NCBI RefSeq assembly: GCF_042680565.1
Contig: NZ_JBHUEJ010000019.1
Location: forward strand, 1-64,000
Origin: Ottowia flava
Lineage (GTDB): Bacteria; Pseudomonadota; Gammaproteobacteria; Burkholderiales; Burkholderiaceae_C
Direction of reading: 5' to 3'
Length of the DNA stretch: 64,000 bases
The translations under genes and the position numbers were made by a program. Shown piece after piece: positions 8,400-15,330 of the stretch. The notes under the pieces were generated by a model. It was not told the DNA's origin and did not search any database. It worked only from the letters and a program-made list of their open reading frames with translations. Within the stretch, counting starts at the first letter, position 1, and every line of letters begins with the position of its first letter.

Positions 8400-9652
8400 G
8401 CTTGTTTCTGCGCAGTGGTGGCGGCGCGCACTGCGCCGTGGGCGATGAGCCTGTCGATCTCATCGGCGGAAAACCCGCTTTCGGCCAGTACCTGAGCGGT
8501 GTGCTGGCCCAGCGTGGGGACCGGGTGACGCCGCACGGGTGGCGTGCCGGACCATTCGCTGGGCACGGCGGTTTCCAGCACCTTGCCAACCACTGGGTGA
8601 TCGGTGCGCTGGAAGAAGTCGATGCTCTCCAGATGTTCGTCCCCCAGCAGGCTTTCGAAGGTATGCATCGGAAAGATCGGAATCTCCGATTCGGGCAGCA
8701 GTGCGCGCCACTCGGCGGTGGTTCGTTGACTCAGCTCTGCTTCCACCAGTTGGTAGAGCGCGTCGATTGCTTGGGTGCGCGAGCGGATGTCCTTGAAACG
8801 TGGGTCGCTCTGCAACAGATCGGCCTTGCCCACCGCACGCAGGAAGATCTCCCAGTGCCGGTCGGTGTAAATCAGGCAGCAAACGTAGCCATCCTTGGTG
8901 CGGTAGGGTTTGCGGTTGGGTGACATCAGGCGCGGGTAGCCAAAGTCACCTTGTTCGGGCTCGAACGTGTGGCCATAGAGGTGGTCCCCCAGCACATACG
9001 GCACCATGGTTTCGAACATCGGGATGTCGATCGATTGACCTGCGCCGGTCCGCTCACGGGCGTACAAGGCGGCGCTGATCACGCCAAACGCGTACAGGCC
9101 TACGGACCGGTCGGCGATCGTGATGGGCAGGTAGCGTGGCTCGCCGCCAGAGCCCCGACCGACCGCGGCGGCCAAGCCGGTGGCTGCCTGGATCATGTCG
9201 TCGAAAGCGGCCTTGCCAGCGTACGGTCCGCGCTGCGAGAAACCCACCATGCTGGCGTAGATCAGGCGCCGGTTGCGTGCCGACAACTGCTCGTAGCCGA
9301 CGCCCAGGCGTCGCATGGCCGCAGGGCGCACATTGGTGGCAAACACGTCGGCCGATTCCGCCAACCGAAGCAAGGTCTGTACGCCTTCAGGCTGTTTCAG
9401 GTCGATGACGATGCTGCGCTTGTTGCGGTTCAGGCCCAGGAACAGGGGTCCGAGCCCCAGTTCCCCCGATGGGCCGATGGCGCGTGTGGAGTCGCCTCCG
9501 GGCGCTTCGATCTTGATCACGTCCGCACCCAGATCGCCGAGCAACTGCGTGCACGACGGGCCCATGAACACCGTGGTCAGGTCCAACACGCGCACGCCGG
9601 CCAGCGGACCGCCGGGCGGCGGGGTGACGGATGTCGAGGTCGGGTGGGTCAA
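8396..9652 (-). CDS. CaiB/BaiF class III CoA-transferase 2
   Basis: Transfers CoA between carboxylic acids through an aspartyl-CoA intermediate. The family start (PLAGVRVLDLTTVFMGP), the ADVIKIEAPGGD segment and RNKRSIVIDLK are clear. The catalytic aspartate appears to be D151 in AFDDMIQAATGL. A much longer open frame runs upstream to 9988, but the first ~112 codons are out-of-frame noise over the neighbouring crotonase. TTG 9652 is preferred because it overlaps the previous stop (TTGA) and has AAGGAG about 7 bp upstream. This gives 418 residues, normal for the family. Confidence 0.87.
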   Translation of the reverse strand: MTHPTSTSVTPPPGGPLAGVRVLDLTTVFMGPSCTQLLGDLGADVIKIEAPGGDSTRAIGPSGELGLGPLFLGLNRNKRSIVIDLKQPEGVQTLLRLAESADVFATNVRPAAMRRLGVGYEQLSARNRRLIYASMVGFSQRGPYAGKAAFDDMIQAATGLAAAVGRGSGGEPRYLPITIADRSVGLYAFGVISAALYARERTGAGQSIDIPMFETMVPYVLGDHLYGHTFEPEQGDFGYPRLMSPNRKPYRTKDGYVCCLIYTDRHWEIFLRAVGKADLLQSDPRFKDIRSRTQAIDALYQLVEAELSQRTTAEWRALLPESEIPIFPMHTFESLLGDEHLESIDFFQRTDHPVVGKVLETAVPSEWSGTPPVRRHPVPTLGQHTAQVLAESGFSADEIDRLIAHGAVRAATTAQKQA

Positions 9653-10527
9653 CCGGGTCTCCTTGGGTTGAATTCGGCGGACGGCATGCTCGTCGGCCAT
9701 TGGAACGCGGGGGGCTGCTTGGCGAGAAAGCGTTCGATCGCCGCGCGGTGGTAGGGCGTGGCGAAGGCCACGCCCTGGGCACTGGCCTCCAGCTCCGCCA
9801 TGGTGCGAAAGTCGGAATGCAGGCTGCTGTTGAGTGCGGCCTTGCTGAGTGCGAGGACTGCGGGGGACGCGGTCGCCAACGCCCGCGCGATCTGCAGCGT
9901 GCGTTCGAGTGCAAGGCCTTTGAGGACGACCTCCATGGCGATGCCCCACTGCAACGCGTGCTGAGCGTCCAACTCCTGCGCGCTCCACATCAGGTACTTG
10001 GCACGCTGCACGCCCACGAGGCGTGGCAACGCGTAGAAAGCACCACTGTCAGGCACCAGGCCGACGCGGGCGAAGGACATGCAAAACCGCGCGCCGTCGG
10101 CCGCGATCACCATGTCGGCCATCAGTGCCAGCCCAAAGCCACCGCCGTAGGCGCAGCCTTCGACCGCTGCCAGCACGGGTTTGTCGCACTGGTGAAGCAG
10201 GGTGATCGCATCAAGCACCTGCCGCATGCGAGCGCGGCCCACGTCGGCACCCATGGGCACAGCGGTGTTCATCGCGCCGATGTCGCCACCCGCGCAGAAA
10301 TGGCTGCCGCGTCCCGTCAGCACGATGGCTTGCACTTGATCGTCTTCCGTCGCCAGCGTCACGGCGCGTGCAAAGGCGGCGCGCATGGGCATGTCCATGG
10401 CGTTGCGCCGGTCCGGACGGTCCAGGGTGATGGTGGCAATGCCGCCATCCAGTGTGCAGGCGATGCCGTCGTCCTGGCGCGTGGTAAAGCCTGCCCCGAC
10501 GTCACGCAAGGGTGCTGGCGCCGTCAC
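9649..10527 (-). CDS. Enoyl-CoA hydratase/isomerase (crotonase) 2
   Basis: A 292-residue crotonase with DRPDRRNAMDMPM, LTGRGSHFCAGGDIGAM and AAVEGCAYGGGFGLAL. Neither classical hydratase glutamate is present: the first is glycine (GGFGLAL) and the second is alanine (FARVGLVPDSG). The GLVPDSG segment, with an aspartate in the active-site loop, is typical of isomerase-like members such as PaaG, so double-bond isomerisation is the better guess. GTG 10527 forms a GTGA overlap with the Bug gene's stop and is preferred over the in-frame codons up to 10566. Confidence 0.83.
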   Translation of the reverse strand: MTAPAPLRDVGAGFTTRQDDGIACTLDGGIATITLDRPDRRNAMDMPMRAAFARAVTLATEDDQVQAIVLTGRGSHFCAGGDIGAMNTAVPMGADVGRARMRQVLDAITLLHQCDKPVLAAVEGCAYGGGFGLALMADMVIAADGARFCMSFARVGLVPDSGAFYALPRLVGVQRAKYLMWSAQELDAQHALQWGIAMEVVLKGLALERTLQIARALATASPAVLALSKAALNSSLHSDFRTMAELEASAQGVAFATPYHRAAIERFLAKQPPAFQWPTSMPSAEFNPRRPG

Positions 10528-11495
10528 TCGGCTTGCAACCCGGCTTCGCGGATGACCTTGCCCCATTTTCTCGACTCGGCCGCTTGATGCTTGGCCAGGC
10601 CGTCCGGCGACGAGAGGAACAGCTCGACGCTGGCCTTGTCCATGAACGCCTTCGAGGCTGGCAGCGCCATGACCTTGTTGATCGTCTGGTTCAGCTGCTG
10701 AACGATGGGCGCCGGCGTGCCTGCCGGTAGGTAGGCGGCGGTCCAGTAAGTCATGTCGTAGCCCTTGACGCCCGCTTCGGCCACGGTCGGCACGTCCGGC
10801 GCTGCCTTCAGGCGTGTCGATCCGCTCGCGGCCAGCGCGCGCAGCTTGCCCGGCAGCACCTGGGGCAGCGCGGTGGATGAGTCCGCGAACATGAAGTCGA
10901 GCTGGCCGCCGAGCAAGTCGGTGATCGCGAGGGGGTTGCTCTTGTACGGCACGTTCACCATGTTGATCTCGGCCATCTGCTTGAGCAGCTCGCTGGCGAC
11001 CTGACTCGACGACGAGCCGCTCCCGAAGTTGAGCTTGCCCGGACTCTTTTTCGCCGCAGCGATCAGATCGGCCAGCGTCCGGTAGGGCGAATCGGGTCGC
11101 ACCAGCAGCAGCATCTGCCCGCGCGAGAGCAGGCCGACAGGCGCGAAGTCCTTGACCGGGTCGTAGGGAATCTTCTTGAACAGGTGCTCGTTGGCCGCAT
11201 GCGTGGTGTTGGTGGTGATCAGCACCGTGTAGCCGTCGGGCGGTGCTTTGGCGACGAACTGGGCCGCGATGAAGCCGCTGGCGCCGGCTTTGTTGTCGAC
11301 GACCACAGGCACTTTCAGTTCATCCCCCAGCAACTGGGCCAGGATGCGCGCCTGCTGGTCGGTGCCGCTGCCCGGGCCGAACGGCACGATCAGGGTGATC
11401 GGCTTGGTGGGGTACGACTGCGCCATGGCTGGCGCGGACAGGCAGCTCGCAGCCGCCAGAGCCACGCTGCTCAACAGGATTGATCGGCGGTTCAT
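10524..11495 (-). CDS. Bug/TctC-family substrate-binding protein 2
   Basis: A 323-residue periplasmic binding protein with a classical signal peptide ending APAMAQ. Family segments are PITLIVPFGPGSGTDQQAR, DNKAGASGFIAAQFVA, SPGKLNFGSGSSSS and NVPYKSNPLAITDLLGGQ. It differs clearly from the Bug protein at the end of the same operon, so the two probably bind different ligands. Its ATG overlaps the stop of the first CoA-transferase (ATGA), and its own stop overlaps the GTG of crotonase 2. No permease gene is adjacent. Confidence 0.88.
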   Translation of the reverse strand: MNRRSILLSSVALAAASCLSAPAMAQSYPTKPITLIVPFGPGSGTDQQARILAQLLGDELKVPVVVDNKAGASGFIAAQFVAKAPPDGYTVLITTNTTHAANEHLFKKIPYDPVKDFAPVGLLSRGQMLLLVRPDSPYRTLADLIAAAKKSPGKLNFGSGSSSSQVASELLKQMAEINMVNVPYKSNPLAITDLLGGQLDFMFADSSTALPQVLPGKLRALAASGSTRLKAAPDVPTVAEAGVKGYDMTYWTAAYLPAGTPAPIVQQLNQTINKVMALPASKAFMDKASVELFLSSPDGLAKHQAAESRKWGKVIREAGLQAE

Positions 11496-12673
11496 GGTGT
11501 CTCCTTGGTGTTGGGGGTATCGGAAGGGGGCGCAGGCGGCAGCCCGTGGCGGGCGTTGTCAGCACCCAGCGACGGCGCCGCTCCGCCGGGTGTCGGGCGA
11601 ACGCCGTCGATGGTCAGTGGCAGCGCCGTCAAGCTGAAGCCTCCGTTCGGCACGGACGCCAACATGCCCAGCGCCTGCAATTGGGGGTGGTTGAGCGCTT
11701 CGGGCAGGCTGTGCACAGGTGCGCAGGGCACCCCCGCAGCCTCGAAGCGCTTCAGCCATTCGCTGCGCGGGCGGGCCATCAACAGGGGTTCCAGTTGCGT
11801 CACCAGCGCGTCCTTGTGCAGCAGGCGCGCTCGGTTGGTCGCAAAGCGCTCGTCGCCGACCCAGTCAGGCCGGCGCAGTTCGGTGGCGAGTTTTGCGAAC
11901 AGTCGATCGTTGCCGCAGCAGATCAGCAGAGGACCGTCGGCGGTGTCGAAGGCCTCGTAAGGCACAAAACCAGGGTGACCAGAGCGGTGGCGCTGAGGCA
12001 GCGCGCCCACGTTGGCGAAGGCATCGGCTTTCTGGCCGTTCCAGACCATGGCGGTTTCCAGCAAAGAGGTTTGCAGCAAGCCGCCGCGCCCGGTGCGGGC
12101 ACGTTGTTGCAGCATGGCCAGCGCGCCGATCACCACCCACATGCCCGTCCCCTGGTCGCAGACCGAGGCGCCCGAACGCATGGGCGGATCGTCAGGACCG
12201 CCGTTGGTGCTGGACAGGCCGCTGAACGCCTGGATCAACGGTTCATAGCCCGGCTGCATCGCCATGGGTCCGAGATGCCCGAAGGCCGAGATCTCGCAGT
12301 AAATCAAGCGCGGGTGCCGCGCGCAGAGGCTCGCACCATCGATCCCGAGCGCCTGCGGTACGCCCGGGCGCAGATTGTGGATGAAGATGTCGGATTCGGC
12401 CGCGAGCCGCTCGAAATGTGCGCGGCCAGCTACAGATTTCATATCAACCGCGACCGACTGCTTGCCGCGGTTGAAGATCTGGAAGTTGAGCGCATCGCCA
12501 TGGCGGAAGGCCGGCCCCATGCGCCGCGCGTCGTCGCCGCCTTCAACGCGTTCCAGCTTGACCACCTCTGCACCCAGGTCGGCCAGGATGGCTCCGGCGA
12601 ACGGGCCGGCCAGCACCTGACCCATTTCCAGAACGCGCACGCCGTCCAGTGCGCCGCTACCGCGATGTTGCAC
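11492..12673 (-). CDS. CaiB/BaiF class III CoA-transferase 1, catalytic Asp replaced by Glu
   Basis: First gene of the operon, 393 residues from GTG 12673, which has AAAAGGAG about 9 bp upstream; ATG 12724 is an in-frame alternative without such a site. The family start (ALDGVRVLEMGQVLAGPFAG), NRGKQSV and HNLRPG are present. At the position of the catalytic aspartate it reads PGYEPLIQAFSGL, a glutamate at about residue 144 (codon GAA). Either glutamate serves as the nucleophile or the protein has another job. The codons around 12396-12446 (SVAGRAHFERLAAE) coincide with a copy of the dispersed repeat and are AT-rich compared with their surroundings. Confidence 0.85.
   Translation of the reverse strand: MQHRGSGALDGVRVLEMGQVLAGPFAGAILADLGAEVVKLERVEGGDDARRMGPAFRHGDALNFQIFNRGKQSVAVDMKSVAGRAHFERLAAESDIFIHNLRPGVPQALGIDGASLCARHPRLIYCEISAFGHLGPMAMQPGYEPLIQAFSGLSSTNGGPDDPPMRSGASVCDQGTGMWVVIGALAMLQQRARTGRGGLLQTSLLETAMVWNGQKADAFANVGALPQRHRSGHPGFVPYEAFDTADGPLLICCGNDRLFAKLATELRRPDWVGDERFATNRARLLHKDALVTQLEPLLMARPRSEWLKRFEAAGVPCAPVHSLPEALNHPQLQALGMLASVPNGGFSLTALPLTIDGVRPTPGGAAPSLGADNARHGLPPAPPSDTPNTKETP
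12396..12446 (+). repeat. Dispersed 50-57 bp repeat, copy inside the CoA-transferase gene (diverged)
   Basis: Contains GTGCGCGGCCAGCTAC followed by an A/T segment ending ATATCAA, with a TCGGCCGCGAGC left arm. It lies on the strand opposite to the gene. It replaces rather than lengthens the coding sequence. One of the less certain members of the family. Confidence 0.5.
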
Positions 12674-12722
12674 CGCTGTTGTCTCCTTTTGTTGTATTCC
12701 AGGCCAGTCTAGGCCGCCTGCC

Positions 12723-12776
12723 ATTGATCTGTGAATACCCGTTTGGCTATATGTGTGATAACTTTAGCGGATCAAT
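12723..12776. promoter_or_regulatory. Inverted repeat in the divergent lysR/operon promoter region
   Basis: ATTGATC (12723-12729) and GATCAAT (12770-12776) face each other across 40 bp between the operon start and lysR. LysR-type regulators commonly bind such spaced dyads in divergent promoters to control both genes. The binding itself is inferred. Confidence 0.4.
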
Positions 12777-12779
12777 CCC

Positions 12780-13691
12780 ATGAAGCCCGCTCGCATCGAT
12801 CTGAACCTTGCCCAACTGCAGGCCTTCGTGCACATCGTGGCGGCGGGCAGCTTTCGCGGTGCCGCGCTCCAGATGGGCGTGTCGCAGCCGGCGCTGAGCC
12901 GCGCCATTCGCCAGGCGGAAGAGGTGATTGGCAGCCGCCTCTTTGACCGCGATACGCGCAACCTGCAGATCACCGCCGTGGGCCAGGAATTGCTGCCCAT
13001 CGCCCAGCGCGTGCTGCGAGAGTTCGACGCCTCGTTTGGCGAGTTGGGACAGTTTCTGCAGGGGCGCACGGGCAAGGTGGCCATTGCCACACTGCCATCC
13101 ACGGGGGCAAGCCTGTTGGCCACGGCGGTGGCTTCGTTTCGGGCGCTGCATCCGCAGGTCGAGTTCACGTTGGTCGAGGCGGCGGCAGACAGCCTGCTGA
13201 ACGCCGTTGACGAAGGGCGGGCCGACTTTGGCCTGAGCGTCAAGCCAGCGCCCGACCGCCGGCTGCGCTACCACCACCTGCTGGACGATCCGTTCATGCT
13301 GTTGTGCCGCCGGGACGACCCGCTGGCCGCCCGCCTGTCCGTGCCGTGGTCGATCTTCGCTGCGCGGGCTTTCATTGCCGCGCAACCGCGCAGCAGCATC
13401 CGCCAGTTGACCGACGCGGTGTTCCTGCAGCGGCGCATGAACGTGCGCGCCAGCCTGGAATGCCCCAGCGTGTCGGCCTGCAGTGCCCTGGTCATGGCGA
13501 ACGTCGGCATCGCCGCCGTGCCGCGCCTGGCGTTGTCGCTGGTGGATATGCAGGGCCTGTGCGCGGTGCCGCTGGTGCGCCCGCAGATGCTGCGTTCGAT
13601 CGGCATCATCACGCGCATTGGGCGCTCGCTGTCACCGGCCTCCATGGCTTTCATGGCGCACTTGACGGCGCAGATCGAGACCGGCCCGTGA
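12780..13691 (+). CDS. LysR-type transcriptional regulator
   Basis: A 303-residue LysR regulator. The winged helix-turn-helix is at the N-terminus (AGSFRGAALQMGVSQPALSR, residues ~22-41), followed by the effector-binding domain with TLPSTGASLLATAVASFR and the C-terminal IAAVPRLAL segment. It is divergent from the CoA-transferase operon with only 106 bp between the two starts. The likely job is therefore to switch that operon on in response to its substrate or a pathway intermediate. A short hairpin terminator lies about 210 bp downstream. Confidence 0.9.
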   Translation: MKPARIDLNLAQLQAFVHIVAAGSFRGAALQMGVSQPALSRAIRQAEEVIGSRLFDRDTRNLQITAVGQELLPIAQRVLREFDASFGELGQFLQGRTGKVAIATLPSTGASLLATAVASFRALHPQVEFTLVEAAADSLLNAVDEGRADFGLSVKPAPDRRLRYHHLLDDPFMLLCRRDDPLAARLSVPWSIFAARAFIAAQPRSSIRQLTDAVFLQRRMNVRASLECPSVSACSALVMANVGIAAVPRLALSLVDMQGLCAVPLVRPQMLRSIGIITRIGRSLSPASMAFMAHLTAQIETGP

Positions 13692-13758
13692 AAGCCCGAT
13701 GCCCCGTCGCCGCGAACGCGAGAAATGTCCGTTCTGGCCGGTAGATAACGGGTTTTAC

Positions 13759-13773
13759 TGACACGTAGTGTCA
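13759..13773. promoter_or_regulatory. Palindrome TGACAC-GTA-GTGTCA upstream of the isochorismatase gene
   Basis: A perfect 6+6 bp dyad with a 3-bp centre in the gene-free stretch 13692-13982. It resembles an operator for a dimeric regulator, but the regulator is unknown. Confidence 0.4.
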
Positions 13774-13900
13774 AGGGCGTGTGATACCCTCATTTGAGCG
13801 CACCGGAGACCTGCGAACTGCTGTTCTGCACGGCGCCATCTTGTTGTGCGGCCCCGGTGCCGCGCCCACCCACGTGTTACTGCCCATCAACCCCTGCCCA

Positions 13901-13920
13901 GCCGCTGCACAGCGGCTTTT
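13901..13920 (+). terminator. Hairpin with short T-run behind lysR
   Basis: Stem GCCGCT/AGCGGC with loop GCAC, followed by TTTT. Probable weak intrinsic terminator between lysR and the isochorismatase gene. Confidence 0.5.
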
Positions 13921-13982
13921 GTGCTTCGACGCTTCGCAATGGCCGGCGGCGCGCAGGGCCCACCGAATGCAGGAGTCTGACC

Positions 13983-14585
13983 ATGCTGCTCGATGCCGAT
14001 GACAGCCAGCTGGTGCTGATCGATTACCAGGGCCGCCTGATGCCGGCCATCCATGATCACGCCTTCGTGCTGGCCAATGCGCGCTGTCTGGCCGAGATGG
14101 CTAAGCTGGTCGGCGTGCCGGTGTGGGCGACCGAACAGAACCCTGACAAGCTGGGACCGACCGACCCTTCGCTTGCGCCACTGTGCGATGAAATCGTGTC
14201 CAAGATGGATTTCAGTGGCGCGCAAGAGCTTCAGCCCTTGCTCGCACCGCCCGCGCCCGCGCAGCGCGGCGGCAACGCGCGCAGCCTGCCGCGCCACCTG
14301 CAGAAGCCGGCCGCGCCGGCGTCTGAGCGGAGCACGGTGGTGATTGCTGGTTGCGAGGCACATGTGTGCCTGATGCAGACCGCATTGATGCTGCTGGAGG
14401 CGGAGTGGGACGTCTGCGTGGTGACCGATGCCTGTGGCTCGCGCACCGAGCGCAACCGGGACGCAGCTTACGACCGCTTGGCGGGGGCCGGCTGCGAGCT
14501 CGTGACGACCGAGATGGTGGGGTTTGAATGGCTGCGTGGCTGCGAGCACCCGGAGTTTCGGGCGCTGCAGGCGCTGGTGAAGTGA
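13983..14585 (+). CDS. Isochorismatase-family cysteine hydrolase
   Basis: A 200-residue hydrolase of the isochorismatase/nicotinamidase fold. The catalytic triad appears as D14 (VLIDYQ), K74 (VSKMDFSG) and C129 (GCEAHVCLMQT), with the usual cis-peptide region before the cysteine. ATG 13983 follows AGGAG (13971-13975); open frame further upstream to 13794 has no start support. Members of this family cleave amides or vinyl ethers, and the substrate here is unknown. It stands alone between lysR and a phasin-like gene. Confidence 0.85.
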   Translation: MLLDADDSQLVLIDYQGRLMPAIHDHAFVLANARCLAEMAKLVGVPVWATEQNPDKLGPTDPSLAPLCDEIVSKMDFSGAQELQPLLAPPAPAQRGGNARSLPRHLQKPAAPASERSTVVIAGCEAHVCLMQTALMLLEAEWDVCVVTDACGSRTERNRDAAYDRLAGAGCELVTTEMVGFEWLRGCEHPEFRALQALVK

Positions 14586-14630
14586 GTGCGCCGCTTGGAT
14601 CCTGCTGCCTGCCTGTATTTGAAGAAATAC

Positions 14631-14680
14631 GGCTGTAGCGCTTGCTGGAGTTGCGCGAGCAGCTATTAAGTTTGTAGTAA
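14631..14680 (+). repeat. Dispersed 50-57 bp repeat, copy upstream of the phasin-like gene
   Basis: GGCTGTAGCGCTTG left arm, TTGCGCGAGCAGCTAT core, then an A/T loop to TAGTAA. Intergenic. Confidence 0.75.
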
Positions 14681-14730
14681 ATGGTTTGTGGCCTGGCTGC
14701 GATCCCAACCGTCCCGAAAGGGTGAGAAAA

Positions 14731-15147
14731 ATGGTGTCTTCCAAACAACTGCGCCTCACGCGCGACGCTGCCCAAATGGCCAACGCGGTGCCGCAGGTGG
14801 TGTTGCACCGCGTTAGCCGCATGATGACCGCGGGCGTCGTACCCAACCGACGCGACCAGGAGGAGTTCTACCGGATGGGCGCCGAAAAAGTGGCGGCTTT
14901 CGGCGAATCCTGGACAGCCATGTCGATGCAGGCCATGGCCGCGCAGCAGCAGTTCGTCGGTTGGTGGATGCAGACCTGGTGGCAAGTCGCGCTGGGTGGC
15001 TGGACCAATCCGCCGACGTTCCAGCACCTGTCCAACAGCGCGCAACGCCGCTGGATGAATTCCATGCTGGACGTGGCCGCGCGCGGCATGGCCCCGGTGC
15101 ACCGACGCGCCGTTGCCAACGCGCAGCGCCTGAACGGCAAGCGCTGA
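14731..15147 (+). CDS. Phasin-like protein (putative polyhydroxyalkanoate granule-associated)
   Basis: A 138-residue helical protein rich in Ala, Gln, Met and Trp with no signal peptide. Its central part (RMGAEKVAAFGESWTAMSMQ) and aromatic stretch resemble the small phasin-like proteins that coat polyhydroxyalkanoate granules in Comamonadaceae. ATG 14731 follows a GGGTGAG sequence. The next gene, prpE, makes propionyl- or acetyl-CoA, a PHA precursor route, which agrees with this reading. Family assignment is tentative. Confidence 0.55.
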   Translation: MVSSKQLRLTRDAAQMANAVPQVVLHRVSRMMTAGVVPNRRDQEEFYRMGAEKVAAFGESWTAMSMQAMAAQQQFVGWWMQTWWQVALGGWTNPPTFQHLSNSAQRRWMNSMLDVAARGMAPVHRRAVANAQRLNGKR

Positions 15148-15197
15148 GCCGGCTGTCCCCAAGGTTTGCGGGGACGCGCTGACCGGGGGCCGGGCAC

Positions 15198-15211
15198 TTG
15201 ACGCGGGTCAA
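15198..15211. promoter_or_regulatory. FNR/ANR-type box upstream of prpE
   Basis: TTGACGCGGGTCAA is a perfect TTGAC-N4-GTCAA dyad that fits the TTGAY-N4-RTCAA pattern of FNR-family oxygen regulators. A CATAAT -10-like hexamer at 15251-15256 would place the box near -58, close to the class I position. Confidence 0.55.
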
Positions 15212-15330
15212 GGTGGTTTTCGCGTCAGTTTTTCGCAAGCGCTGGCTCGACATAATGGTCGATTCATGTGTCGGTCGGCGGCATGCGCCCAGCGTCGAGC
15301 GACGGATTTCCCAGCGCCCAGGAGACAACC

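Noticed and set aside
9653..9988. N-terminal extension of CoA-transferase 2
   Set aside because: The extra 112 codons are Arg/Gly/Ala noise over the neighbouring crotonase; the TTG start with AAGGAG and stop overlap explains the gene better.
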